Shown here piece by piece: positions 22,801-32,558 of a DNA stretch of 64,000 bases; the stretch's first letter is position 1, and every line of letters starts with the position of its first letter. Below the pieces are notes generated by a model. That model did no database searches and had not been told where the DNA came from. It worked only from the letters and a program-made list of their open reading frames with translations. Where the stretch lies: NCBI GenBank assembly GCA_000717735.1, contig JOBE01000002.1, positions 179,661 to 243,660 on the forward strand. The letters run 5' to 3'. The translations under genes and the position numbers were made by a program. Source of the DNA: Streptomyces griseoluteus (GTDB taxonomy: Bacteria > Actinomycetota > Actinomycetes > Streptomycetales > Streptomycetaceae).

Positions 22801-23292
22801 TCAGGCGGCCTTCTCCAGGGTCAGCAGGGTGAGTCTGGGGCCCACCTCGCGGGTGCCGACCTGGGCGTAGCCCCTGCTGCGGTAGAGCCGCAGGTTGCCG
22901 TCGCTGCGGTGGCCGGTGAAGAGCTGGAAGCGCTTGGCGGACGCCTCCGCCGGGGCCGCGTCGGCGCCGAAGTGGCGCTCGATGCCGTCGAGGAGCCGGC
23001 CGCCGAGGCCGTGCCGTCGCATGCGCGGGTGGACGATGAGCTTGGCGATCCGTACCGTGCCGTCCTCGTCGAGGCGGGCCCGCACGGAGGCGACGACCTC
23101 GTCGCCGAGCCGCGCCACCAGACCGTGTCCCTCGTCCAGTTCCGCGCGCAGCTCGTCGAGCGTCTGGGTGAGCGGCTCGATGGACCAGTCCCCGTACAGC
23201 TCCGCCTCGCTCTGGTAGCAGAGGTACTGCAGCTTCAGGATGTGCTCCGCGTCCCGCGCGTCCGCCGCTGAGATGGTCACACTCAGGCCCAT
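22801..23292 (-). CDS. GNAT family N-acetyltransferase, 163 aa
   Basis: A single GNAT domain: motif A VHPRMRRHGLGGRLLDGIERHF, then FQLFTGHRSDGNLRLYRSRGYAQVG, the typical motif B with the conserved tyrosine. The beta strands before it carry GDEVVASVRARLDEDGTVRIAKL. The substrate is unknown. The ATG at 23292 is preceded by GGAGG nine bases upstream, which decides it over an in-frame start at 23325. Its stop abuts the convergent membrane-protein gene (one base between). Confidence 0.88.
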   Translation of the reverse strand: MGLSVTISAADARDAEHILKLQYLCYQSEAELYGDWSIEPLTQTLDELRAELDEGHGLVARLGDEVVASVRARLDEDGTVRIAKLIVHPRMRRHGLGGRLLDGIERHFGADAAPAEASAKRFQLFTGHRSDGNLRLYRSRGYAQVGTREVGPRLTLLTLEKAA

Positions 23293-23329
23293 GTGTGCAC
23301 GCCTCCCGCTCATCTGGTCGATCATCGGT

Positions 23330-23932
23330 TTACCGCACCCTTCCCCGTCGACCCGGGGCGGGAACCTCCGCAGCCAGCATTCTGCGCAGGCATCCCAGGC
23401 AACGGGAACGCATCGGCCCCAGACTGCCCTGTGAGATACCCAACTCCCCTGCGATTTCCCGGTAGGTGCGGTCCTCGGGGTCGAGCATCGCGGTCAGCAC
23501 CCGGGGGCAGCGGCCGGGCGTCCGTGTGACGGCGGCGCGCAGGGTACGGCGGCCCTCGGCGACCAGCAGCGATTGTTCGGGGGAGCCGTGCGGGCCGGGG
23601 CCGCCGGGGTCGTGGGCGGGCTCCTCGCGGTAGGGGCGTTCGCGGTCGCTGGTCCTGCGGGCGCGGCGCGCCTCCGACCGGACGGCCCTGCGCAGCCATT
23701 CGGCGGGCCGCTCGGGGGCCGTCCCCGTCTCCTGGAGCTGCTCCAGGAGACGGAGCCAGACGGCCTGTTCGAGGTCGCTCGGGTCGACGCCGGCGGCGGG
23801 CGCCTCGGCGTCCGACTCGGCGGCGAGCAGCGGGGCGAGGGCGGCGAGGAGCCCGGGGGTGGGGTCGGTGTGCGCCGGGGACGCGGAGCCGCGGGGGGAC
23901 GCGGTCTCCCGGGGGATCTGGGGGGTGGTCAT
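23330..23932 (-). CDS. Sigma-70-like factor with a C-terminal region 4
   Basis: The 200-residue protein has a poorly conserved Ala/Pro-rich N-terminal 45 residues and a region-2-like helical part (DLEQAVWLRLLEQLQ, AEWLRRAVRSEARRARR). The clear C-terminal sigma region 4 helix-turn-helix is TYREIAGELGISQGSLGPMRSRCLGCLRRML. It resembles ECF-type factors that recognise a narrow promoter set; no anti-sigma gene is adjacent. The ATG at 23932 and an in-frame GTG at 23941 are both possible. It lies 37 bases upstream of the acetyltransferase gene and may be cotranscribed with it. Confidence 0.78.
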   Translation of the reverse strand: MTTPQIPRETASPRGSASPAHTDPTPGLLAALAPLLAAESDAEAPAAGVDPSDLEQAVWLRLLEQLQETGTAPERPAEWLRRAVRSEARRARRTSDRERPYREEPAHDPGGPGPHGSPEQSLLVAEGRRTLRAAVTRTPGRCPRVLTAMLDPEDRTYREIAGELGISQGSLGPMRSRCLGCLRRMLAAEVPAPGRRGRVR

Positions 23933-24039
23933 GACCGGCACGATGCGGTGGCACGCGGGCGTGGTTGCGGTGCGGGGCGTAAACCACCCGGGAGGAGGGT
24001 GTGCGGGCCCGGCCGCCGGGCCCGCACGGTCCTCGCCCG

Positions 24040-25227
24040 TCAGTCGCGGGCGGTGAGGTCCGCCGCGCCGAGCAGGGCGGTGTCCGGGTTGTCGGAGAAG
24101 AGGCCGTCGATGCCCGTCCCCAGGTACCGCTTCAGGGCCCCGAAGGAGTCGCCGTACGCCGTCGGGTCCGTGCCCCTGCGGAAGTCGACGGGCAGGAAGG
24201 CGTTCTCGTTGCGGTGGGTGTAAGGGTGGAGGATCAGGCCCTCCGCGTGCGCGTCGCGGACCAGGGTGGTCGGGTCGCCGAGCCGGCCGCTCGCGTCCTT
24301 GGGGATGACCAGGTCGAGGGTGGGGCCGATGCCCTGCGCGTACGAGGCGATCCAGCGCAGGCCCTCGGGCGTCACCAGATCGGCGACCGTGCGCGGGTCG
24401 CCGGCCTGGACGAAGTCCCAGGGGCGGCTTGCGGCGCCGGAGAGCAGGACGACGCCGGGCGAGTCCACCAGCTTCGAAAGCCGCTGGACGCTGCTCGGCT
24501 CGAAGGACTGGAGGAAGACTGGGGAGTTCGCGCGGTGGCGGCCGTACCGGCGCAGGAGCTTGGCGAGGCGCTCTTCCAGGCCGAGGCCGAGGGAGCGGAA
24601 GTAGGTGGGGTGCTTGGTCTCGACGTGGAGCCAGATCTCGCGGCCCCGGCGGCGGCCCTCGTCCTCGGCCCAGCGCAGCACCTCCTCGAACGTCGGGATC
24701 GTCCAGCGGCCGTCGTAGAGGGTGTTCTTCTGACGGGTGCCGGGGATGCGCTCCTTGGCCCGCAGGGTCTTGAGCTCGGCGAGCGTGAAGTCCTCGGTGA
24801 ACCAGCCGGTGTACGAGGTGCCGTCGACGCTCTTGGTGGTCTTCCGGGACGCGAACTCCGGGTGGTCGGCGACGTCGGTGGTGCCGGTGATGTCGTTCTC
24901 GTGGCGGCAGACGAGGTGCCCGTCCTTGGTGGGGACGAGGTCCTGCTCGATGACGTGGGCGCCGAGGTCGAGGGCGTGCCGGTAGGAGCCGAGGGTGTGC
25001 TCGGGGCGGTAGCCGCTGGCGCCGCGGTGGGCGATGACGGTGGGGACGGGGAGGGCGCGGTAGCCGCGGCCCCCGCCGTGCGCCCGGTCCGCCGCCGCGG
25101 TCCGCCCGTCGGCCGCCTGGGCGGCGCCGGTCCCGGCCGCGAGGGCCGTGGACGCTCCGAGGACGGTGGCGCCCGCCGCTCCGAGAACCGTGCGCCGTGC
25201 CGTCGTCCGGCGTTCGCCCTGGGTCAT
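24040..25227 (-). CDS. Tat-exported glycerophosphodiester phosphodiesterase
   Basis: The 395-residue protein begins with a twin-arginine-like signal (TARRTVLGAAGATVLGAS, cleavage likely after AQA near residue 38). The GDPD domain follows with HRGASGYRPEHT, VIEQDLVPTKDGHLVCRHEND and LHVETKHP, giving the catalytic His pair and metal-binding Glu/Asp. It hydrolyses deacylated phospholipids (glycerophosphodiesters) outside the cell to glycerol-3-phosphate and an alcohol, feeding phosphate or carbon scavenging. RBS AGGAGG lies ahead of the ATG at 25227. It is GlpQ-like in length and motifs. The gene is monocistronic. Confidence 0.93.
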   Translation of the reverse strand: MTQGERRTTARRTVLGAAGATVLGASTALAAGTGAAQAADGRTAAADRAHGGGRGYRALPVPTVIAHRGASGYRPEHTLGSYRHALDLGAHVIEQDLVPTKDGHLVCRHENDITGTTDVADHPEFASRKTTKSVDGTSYTGWFTEDFTLAELKTLRAKERIPGTRQKNTLYDGRWTIPTFEEVLRWAEDEGRRRGREIWLHVETKHPTYFRSLGLGLEERLAKLLRRYGRHRANSPVFLQSFEPSSVQRLSKLVDSPGVVLLSGAASRPWDFVQAGDPRTVADLVTPEGLRWIASYAQGIGPTLDLVIPKDASGRLGDPTTLVRDAHAEGLILHPYTHRNENAFLPVDFRRGTDPTAYGDSFGALKRYLGTGIDGLFSDNPDTALLGAADLTARD

Positions 25228-25447
25228 GAGGTGTCCTCCTGTGTCATGTCCCGCACCTGTCGACGGGTGCCCCCGACGCTAGGCATCAACCCCCTCCACC
25301 CGGCAGACCTCGGCCGAACATGGCGGAAACACACGTCAACACTGCGTATCCACTCGGTGAACCCGATGTGCGCGCGGTGGTGACCCGCGAGTATCGTCGC
25401 CAGCTGCACCGTCAGCTCGACTGACCCGCGTCCCACCGGAGGAACCG

Positions 25448-26119
25448 TTGTCCCGTCTCGCGATCATCAAGGCAGTGCTCGGGCCGGTCATGCGCCTGAT
25501 GTTCCGCCCCCGCGTGGAGGGCGCAGAGAACATTCCGGGGACCGGTCCCGTCATCCTCGCGGGGAACCACCTGACCTTCATCGACTCGATGATCATGCCG
25601 ATCTGCCTGGACCGTCCGGTCTACTTCATCGGCAAGGACGAGTACGTGACGGGCAAGGGCCTCAAGGGCCGGGCGATGGCCTGGTTCTTCACCAGCGTCG
25701 GCATGATCCCGGTGGACCGGGACGGCGGCCGCGGAGGTGTGGCGGCGCTGATGACCGGCCGCCGGGTCCTCGAGGAGGGCAAGGTCTTCTCGATCTACCC
25801 GGAGGGCACCCGCTCCCCCGACGGCCGGCTCTACCGGGGCCGTACGGGCATCGCGCGGCTCACCCTGATGACCGGGGCGCCGGTCGTGCCGTTCGCGATG
25901 ATCGGCACCGACAAGATCCAGCCGGGCGGGGCGGGCTTCCCGCGGCCGGGCAAGGTGACGGTGCGCTTCGGCGAGGCCATGGAGTTCTCGCGGTACGACG
26001 GGATGGACCGCGACCGCTATGTGCTGCGGGCGGTGACGGACTCGGTGATGGCCGAGGTCATGCGGCTCTCGGGCCAGGAGTACGTGGACATGTACGCCAC
26101 CAAGGCGAAGGCGGCGTAG
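25448..26119 (+). CDS. plsC: 1-acyl-glycerol-3-phosphate acyltransferase (PlsC family)
   Basis: The 223-residue membrane-associated enzyme has the acyltransferase box NHLTFIDS (His and Asp near 41-46), GMIPVDRDGG, and EGTRSPDG (about 119-126) that binds the glycerol-3-phosphate moiety. It adds the second acyl chain to lysophosphatidate in phospholipid synthesis, or acylates a related lysolipid. The start codon is TTG, chosen because the perfect GGAGG lies seven bases upstream and conserved sequence begins immediately. Streptomyces have several PlsC paralogues. It is followed immediately by a palindromic repeat and a terminator. Confidence 0.9.
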   Translation: MSRLAIIKAVLGPVMRLMFRPRVEGAENIPGTGPVILAGNHLTFIDSMIMPICLDRPVYFIGKDEYVTGKGLKGRAMAWFFTSVGMIPVDRDGGRGGVAALMTGRRVLEEGKVFSIYPEGTRSPDGRLYRGRTGIARLTLMTGAPVVPFAMIGTDKIQPGGAGFPRPGKVTVRFGEAMEFSRYDGMDRDRYVLRAVTDSVMAEVMRLSGQEYVDMYATKAKAA

Positions 26120-26171
26120 GGCCCGTCTCTTGGATAGCGCCGCGAGCCCTGGCTGATCCAAGAGACAGGCC
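26120..26171. repeat. Palindromic intergenic repeat, copy B (52 bases)
   Basis: Arms ggcccgtctcttggat (26120-26135) and atccaagagacaggcc (26156-26171) pair at 15 of 16 positions. Read on the minus strand, its sequence shares tgtc, ttggatcag and gggctcgcgg with copy A at 17827-17960. It begins directly after the plsC stop codon. It may add to termination there. Confidence 0.75.
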
Positions 26172-26190
26172 ATAGTCCCCCCAGGTCGTG

Positions 26191-26227
26191 ACCGGGCCCC
26201 GTACAGCCGTGCTGTACGGGGCCCGGT
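26191..26227. terminator. Bidirectional terminator between plsC and MFS gene
   Basis: A perfect 16-bp stem, accgggccccgtacag (26191-26206) with ctgtacggggcccggt (26212-26227), and a five-base loop, centred between convergent genes and stacked after the copy B repeat. Confidence 0.8.
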
Positions 26228-26242
26228 CGTGTACACGGCGCG

Positions 26243-27787
26243 TCAGTGCTCGACGCCGTCCTCCAGCTTCTGGCCCCTGAGCAGGAACCAGGCCGCGACC
26301 GCCGTCGCGAGAAGGACCGCCGCGCCGACGCCGGCCGCGATCCGCAGACCGTCGACGAACGCCTCCTGGGCGGCCGACACCAGGGCCGTCGCCGTCTCCG
26401 GGGCGAGGGCGCCGGAGGCCTCGACGGCGCCGCCGAGCGACTCGTGGGCGGCGGACGCGACGCCCGAGGGGACACCGGCCGGGGTGGCGAAGTCCCGGTA
26501 GACGCCGGTCACGATCGAGCCGAGTACGGCGATGCCGAGCGCGGCGCCCAGTTCGTACGCGGTCTCGGAGACCGCCGAGGCCGATCCGGCCTGCTCCTTG
26601 GGGACGCTGGAGAGGATCACGTCGGCGGTGACGGTGAAGGCGAAGCCGGCGCCCACGCCGACGACGAGCAGGGCGGCGCCGAGCAGCGGGTAGCCGGTGT
26701 GCTGGTCGAGCGTCGTCAGGACGGCGAGGGAGAGGCCGACCGCCGCGAGACCGCCGGCCACGACGGACCGTACGGAGAAGCGACGGGCCACCACGCCCGC
26801 GATCAGACCGGCCGTGACCGCGCCGACGGCGGCGGGCAGTTCGGCGAGTCCGGCTTCGAGCGGCTGACGGCCCTGGACCAGCTGGAAGAACTGGGACAGG
26901 AAGAACACCAGGCCGGAGAGGCCGAGGATGGTCAGCAGGTCGGCGAGGACCGCGCCGGAGAAGCCGCGGTGACGGAACAGGCGCATGTCCAGGAGCGGCG
27001 CGGGCAGGGTCAGCTGCCTGCGGACGAACCAGGCCAGGGCGGCTGCGCCGGCGAGGGCGGCGAGGCCCGAGTCCAGGGACGGGCCGTGGGAGGCCAGCTC
27101 CTTGACCGCGTAGACGAGGCCGATCATGCCGACGAGGGAGAGCGCGACGCTGGGCACGTCCCAGGGTCCGGGGTTCGGGTTCTTCGACTCGGGGATCAGC
27201 TTGATGCCGACGAGGACGAGTACGGCCATCACGGGCAGGTTGATGAGGAAGACCGAGCCCCACCAGAAGTGCTCCAGGAGGAACCCGCCGACGACCGGTC
27301 CGACGGCGGCGCCGGCCGACGCCATGGCACCCCAGATGCCGATGGCGAGGCTGCGCTCGCGCGGGTCGTGGAAGAGGTTGCGGATGAGCGCCAGGGTGGA
27401 CGGCATCAGGGTCGCGCCGGCGACGCCGAGCAGCGCGCGGGCCACGATCATCATCTCGGGGCTGGTCGCGTAGGCGTTCAGGACGGAGACGGCGCCGAAG
27501 GCGGTGGCGCCGATCAGGAGCAGCTTCTTGCGGCCGATGCGGTCGCCGAGGCTGCCCATGGAGACCAGGAGTCCGGCGATGACGAAGGAGTAGACGTCAC
27601 CGATCCAGAGCAGTTGGGTGCCGGAGGGCTTCAGGTCCTCGGAGAGGAAGGGGGTGGCGAGTCCCAGTACCGTAGCGTCGACCGCCACGAGGAGGACGGC
27701 CAGGACGAGTACGGAGAGGGCGAGCCACCGGCCGGGGCGGCGCACGCCCTCGGTATGGCCGGCGGTCCTGAGGGTGCTGGTGGTCAC
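26243..27787 (-). CDS. DHA2-type 14-helix MFS drug transporter
   Basis: The 514-residue protein has about 14 predicted membrane helices. The MFS motif GSLGDRIGRKKLL is at about residues 78-90, and the antiporter-type motif C region AGAAVGPVVGGFLLEHFWWGSVFLINLP is near 160-187. Members are proton-driven exporters of quaternary ammonium compounds, dyes or antibiotics (SmvA/QacA-like). The GTG start overlaps the tetR stop (GTGA, 27784-27787), so regulator and pump are coupled and probably induced together by the pump substrate. The substrate cannot be told from sequence. Confidence 0.93.
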   Translation of the reverse strand: MTTSTLRTAGHTEGVRRPGRWLALSVLVLAVLLVAVDATVLGLATPFLSEDLKPSGTQLLWIGDVYSFVIAGLLVSMGSLGDRIGRKKLLLIGATAFGAVSVLNAYATSPEMMIVARALLGVAGATLMPSTLALIRNLFHDPRERSLAIGIWGAMASAGAAVGPVVGGFLLEHFWWGSVFLINLPVMAVLVLVGIKLIPESKNPNPGPWDVPSVALSLVGMIGLVYAVKELASHGPSLDSGLAALAGAAALAWFVRRQLTLPAPLLDMRLFRHRGFSGAVLADLLTILGLSGLVFFLSQFFQLVQGRQPLEAGLAELPAAVGAVTAGLIAGVVARRFSVRSVVAGGLAAVGLSLAVLTTLDQHTGYPLLGAALLVVGVGAGFAFTVTADVILSSVPKEQAGSASAVSETAYELGAALGIAVLGSIVTGVYRDFATPAGVPSGVASAAHESLGGAVEASGALAPETATALVSAAQEAFVDGLRIAAGVGAAVLLATAVAAWFLLRGQKLEDGVEH

Positions 27788-28335
27788 TTCTCCACGCTCC
27801 TGCGCGCTCCGCCGAGCAGCAGCTCGACGATCATGTACTGGAAGTCCTTGGCGGCGACCCGGCCGTCCTGCACGGCCCAGGCGCCGGAACCGACGAGCCC
27901 GTAGAAGGCCTCGGTGAGCCAGGCGGGGGTCAGATCGATCCGGAAGACGCCGTTCTCCTGTCCGCGCCGGAAGAGCGCGGACACCCGGGCGTCGAGGCGG
28001 GCCCAGCCCTCGTTGACCTGCTCGCCCTCGAAGAGCTGGTTCTCGGTGACGAGGAACGACAGCAGGGGTGCGACTGGCTCCACCTCGGCGACGAGCCGGC
28101 GCACGGCCTCGTCCTCGGGGCCGGCGTCGATGCCGGCCCGGTCGAGGGCCGCCTCCAGCTCCTGCAGCCCGAGCTCCTCGAGCGCCCGCACGAGGGCGTC
28201 CCGCCCGGCGAAGTGCCGGTGCAGGGTCGCCCGGCCGATCCCGGCGGCCCGGGCGACCTCGTCCATGGTGGCGGTCGCCTTGCGGGTGAGCAGGGCGGCG
28301 GCGGCACGGAGCACCTGGGTGCGATCGACTGACAT
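27784..28335 (-). CDS. TetR-family repressor of the adjacent MFS pump
   Basis: The 183-residue regulator has an N-terminal helix-turn-helix (ATMDEVARAAGIGRATLHRHFAGRDAL, about 24-50) typical of TetR and a ligand-binding C-terminal region with hydrophobic helices. It precedes and overlaps the MFS gene and has a perfect 24-base palindrome 17 bases upstream of the chosen ATG. So it most likely represses its own operon until a pump substrate binds. An in-frame start at 28362 would lie inside that palindrome; the ATG at 28335 is therefore preferred. Confidence 0.9.
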   Translation of the reverse strand: MSVDRTQVLRAAAALLTRKATATMDEVARAAGIGRATLHRHFAGRDALVRALEELGLQELEAALDRAGIDAGPEDEAVRRLVAEVEPVAPLLSFLVTENQLFEGEQVNEGWARLDARVSALFRRGQENGVFRIDLTPAWLTEAFYGLVGSGAWAVQDGRVAAKDFQYMIVELLLGGARRSVEK

Positions 28336-28351
28336 GAGACGACCATACACC

Positions 28352-28375
28352 GAATGAGACATCTATGTCTCATTC
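28352..28375. promoter_or_regulatory. TetR operator
   Basis: Perfect 11-base arms gaatgagacat (28352-28362) and atgtctcattc (28365-28375) are separated by ct. The site is 17 bases upstream of tetR and 39 bases upstream of the divergent HAD gene, so one repressor could control both directions. Confidence 0.8.
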
Positions 28376-28413
28376 AATAATTCGACGCCTCACCGAGGCG
28401 GGAGCGGAATGCT

Positions 28414-28932
28414 GTGAACATGACGAAGCCACTGCTGCTGATCGACGTCGACGGGCCGCTGAATCCGTACGCGGCGCAGCGCGAGCGGCGCCCGGAGGGG
28501 TATACGACGCACCGGATGCGGCCGAGCGGCTGGCTGTTCGAATCGAAGCCCCTGCGCGTGTGGCTGAATCCGGAGCACGGGGGCGAGCTGCTCGCGCTGG
28601 CGGAGGTGTACGAGCTGGTGTGGGCGACGACCTGGAAGGGTGAGGCGAACGACTGGATAGGGCCGCACCTCGGGCTGCCCGAGCTGCCGTTCGTCGACTG
28701 GCCCCAGATGCACGGGAAGGCCCCTCGCGGGACCTTCTGGAAGACGCAGTACATCCTGGAGTACGCGGAGGGGCGGCCGTTCGCCTGGGTCGACGACGAC
28801 ATCACCCCGTACGACCACGAGTACGTGGAGCGGAACCACCTCGCCGCCGCCCTGTTGCTGCACGTCGACCCCCGGATCGGGCTGATCCGGCCGGACTTCG
28901 ACGCGCTCGCGGACTGGGCGGCGGCGCTGTAG
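28414..28932 (+). CDS. HAD-like domain protein, 172 aa
   Basis: The sequence starts with LLLIDVDGPLNPY, the HAD motif I DxDG with the nucleophile aspartate. Later come ELVWATTWKGEAN (motif II region) and FAWVDDDITPYD (motif IV-like DDD). This is the HAD-like family common in Streptomyces with unknown substrate, usually annotated as secreted or hypothetical although no signal peptide is present here. GTG at 28414 (GGAG nine bases before) and ATG at 28420 are both possible starts. It is divergent from tetR across the operator and convergent with argH. Confidence 0.82.
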   Translation: MNMTKPLLLIDVDGPLNPYAAQRERRPEGYTTHRMRPSGWLFESKPLRVWLNPEHGGELLALAEVYELVWATTWKGEANDWIGPHLGLPELPFVDWPQMHGKAPRGTFWKTQYILEYAEGRPFAWVDDDITPYDHEYVERNHLAAALLLHVDPRIGLIRPDFDALADWAAAL

Positions 28933-28945
28933 GACTACGGGGCGG

Positions 28946-30457
<1,512 letters not shown>

Positions 30458-30500
30458 TCACGCCGGGACCGGTGGCGCGGCCCGAGGCGTACTGTCGTAG

Positions 30501-30525
30501 GCATAACTATGCGATGCACCGTATG
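30501..30525 (-). promoter_or_regulatory. ARG box upstream of argH
   Basis: gcataactatgcg (30501-30513) followed by gatgcaccgtatg. The first word matches GCAT-R-AC-Y-AT-R-CG, also present before argC and argG. It is a probable ArgR operator. It could also affect the divergent gene at 30662. Confidence 0.65.
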
Positions 30526-30661
30526 TTTTGTCAAAGGGGAACCAGAGCCGGCGCCGCAGGGGCCGGAAGACGAGGGCGAGGAAAACGCAGGCCCCCCGGG
30601 TCGAAAGCGTCACGGCCCGTGGCTTGAGACGCGGAGGCCCCTGGAGGGCGGAGCGGGCAGA

Positions 30662-31270
30662 ATGCCGGCCATGGGAAAGACATATGAGCGTATCGACGGG
30701 CGGCTTCGCGCCTTCATCGAGGCGCAGCCGGTGTACTTCACCGCCACCGCTCCTCTCTCCGCCGACGGCCACGTCAACCTGTCCCCCAAGGGGCGTCGCG
30801 GCACCCTCGTCGTCATCGACGAACTGACCCTCGCCTACGTGGACTTCGGCGGGAGCAGCGCCGAGACCGTCGCGCATCTGCGGGAGCCCGGCAACGGGCG
30901 GATCACGCTCATGTGGACCGCGTTCTCCGGGCCGCCGACCGTCGTGCGGGTGCACGGGACCGGGGAGGCCGTGCTGCGGGACGATCCGCGCTGGAGCGAG
31001 TTGTTCGCGCGGTTCCCGGCGGAGGCCGTGGAGGGGCAGGGCAGCGCGCGGGCGATCGTCCTGGTGCACGCGCGGCGGGTCAGCGACTCGTGCGGGTTCG
31101 CCGTCCCGTTGATGGAGTACCAGGAGGACCGGACGATGCACGCCGAGTACTTCAACCGGAAGACGGACGAGGAGTTCAACGCGTACTGCGTCAAGAAGGA
31201 CCACATCGCCACCAGCCTCGACGGACTGCCCGCGCTGCCGCTCCCGCTGCCGCCGCTGCCCGCCGAATAG
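30662..31270 (+). CDS. Pyridoxamine 5'-phosphate oxidase-family protein
   Basis: The 202-residue flavin/F420-binding split-barrel protein carries AFIEAQPVYFTATAP, HVNLSPKG and NGRITLMWTAFSG in the order of the PPOX-related family. Such proteins bind FMN, F420 or heme and reduce varied substrates; the specific one is unknown. The ATG at 30662 has GGAG eight bases upstream; ATG at 30671 (MGKTYERIDG) is an alternative giving 199 residues. The promoter region is shared with argH. Confidence 0.85.
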   Translation: MPAMGKTYERIDGRLRAFIEAQPVYFTATAPLSADGHVNLSPKGRRGTLVVIDELTLAYVDFGGSSAETVAHLREPGNGRITLMWTAFSGPPTVVRVHGTGEAVLRDDPRWSELFARFPAEAVEGQGSARAIVLVHARRVSDSCGFAVPLMEYQEDRTMHAEYFNRKTDEEFNAYCVKKDHIATSLDGLPALPLPLPPLPAE

Positions 31271-31318
31271 CCCCGTACGGCGCGCGGGAACCTCCCCCGG
31301 CCCTCTAGCGTCGCGCCC

Positions 31319-32011
31319 ATGCGCACCCTTCTCCTGCTCGGCGCCGCCCTGCTCTCCCTCGGCGCCACCTCCGCCCCCGCCCCCGCGCCGCTGCCCGAAC
31401 GGATGGCGTACACCGGCGGCGGCTCGCAGCTCATCACCGCGGAGGCCGCCGGCCCGGCTTCCACCACGGGCACGCTGACCTGGTGGGACCGGCGTGGCGG
31501 TCGGTGGGTGAAGGCGGGGTCCGCGCCCGCGCGGTTCGGGGCGAAGGGGCTCGCGGAGGGCGGGCAGCGGCGGCAGGGCACGAACACCACGCCCACCGGG
31601 CTCTACCGGCTGCCGTACGCCTTCGGGATCGAGCCCGCGCCCTCGGGGACCTCCTACCGCTACGCGCGCGTGACCGACCGCTCCTGGTGGTGCCAGGACA
31701 ACGACTCGCGCGCGTACAACCGCTGGGTCGAGGGGCTGCCCCGGGACTGCCGGGCAGCGGAGGCCGAGCATCTCGTCTCGTACCGCGAGCAGTACGCGCA
31801 CGCGCTCGTCATCGGGTTCAACTACGACCGTCCGGTACGCGCGCGTGGGGCCGGTATCTTCCTGCACGTCAACGGGCGCGGGGCGACCGCAGGTTGCGTC
31901 TCCGTGCCGGCGGACGCGATGCGCGCGGTGATCGCCTGGGCGGACCCCGCGCGCCGACCGCACATCGCCGTCGGAACGCGGGGCGGTCCGACGGCGATCA
32001 CGCGCTACTGA
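31319..32011 (+). CDS. Secreted L,D-transpeptidase-like protein
   Basis: The 230-residue protein begins with a signal peptide (MRTLLLLGAALLSLGATSAPA, cleavage near residue 20). It contains TTPTGLYRLPYAFG, the substrate-channel region of YkuD/ErfK-like domains, and GIFLHVNGRGATAGCVSVP, where His and Cys form the L,D-transpeptidase catalytic site (normally SHGCVR, here AGCVS). Such enzymes make 3-3 peptidoglycan crosslinks or attach proteins to the wall. It lies 49 bases downstream of the split-barrel gene with its own start, and converges with argR, nine bases apart. Confidence 0.85.
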   Translation: MRTLLLLGAALLSLGATSAPAPAPLPERMAYTGGGSQLITAEAAGPASTTGTLTWWDRRGGRWVKAGSAPARFGAKGLAEGGQRRQGTNTTPTGLYRLPYAFGIEPAPSGTSYRYARVTDRSWWCQDNDSRAYNRWVEGLPRDCRAAEAEHLVSYREQYAHALVIGFNYDRPVRARGAGIFLHVNGRGATAGCVSVPADAMRAVIAWADPARRPHIAVGTRGGPTAITRY

Positions 32012-32020
32012 GGTCGCGTC

Positions 32021-32551
32021 CTACTTCTGCGCCAGCATCAGCAGGTGGTCCGCGAGCGCCTGGCCGCCCATGGGGTCTCGGCTGATGAGGAGCAGGGTGT
32101 CGTCGCCCGCGATCGTGCCGAGGATGGCCTGGAGTTCGGCCTGGTCGATGGCCGACGCGAGGAACTGGGCGGCGCCCGGCGGGGTCCGCAGGACCACCAG
32201 GTTGGCGGACGCCTCGGCGGAGATCAGGAGTTCGCCGGAGAGCCGCCGCATCCGCTCCTCCTTGGCGGACTCGCCGAGCGGGGCCTGCGGGGTGCGGAAA
32301 CCGCCCTCGCTGGGCACCGCGTAGATCAGCTCGCCACCGGTGTTACGGATCTTCACCGCGCCCAGCTCGTCGAGGTCGCGGGAGAGCGTCGCCTGCGTGA
32401 CGCTCAGCCCGTCGTCGCTGAGGAGCTTGGCGAGCTGGCTCTGCGAGCGCACCGGCTGCCGGTTGAGGATGTCGACGATCCTGCGGTGGCGTGCGGTGCG
32501 GGTCTGCGGAACGGACGGCCCGCCGTGCTCGTTTTCCTGCGCGTCGGTCAT
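32021..32551 (-). CDS. argR: Arginine repressor ArgR
   Basis: The 176-residue ArgR has an N-terminal winged helix ([44 protein letters not shown]) and a C-terminal arginine-binding oligomerisation domain with [15 protein letters not shown]. The hexamer with bound L-arginine represses arg genes by binding ARG boxes. It is the last gene of argC-J-B-D-R, seven bases after the argD stop, so repressor synthesis follows operon expression. Candidate operators occur before argC, argH and argG. Confidence 0.96.
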   Translation of the reverse strand: MTDAQENEHGGPSVPQTRTARHRRIVDILNRQPVRSQSQLAKLLSDDGLSVTQATLSRDLDELGAVKIRNTGGELIYAVPSEGGFRTPQAPLGESAKEERMRRLSGELLISAEASANLVVLRTPPGAAQFLASAIDQAELQAILGTIAGDDTLLLISRDPMGGQALADHLLMLAQK

Positions 32552-32558
32552 CGTCGTC

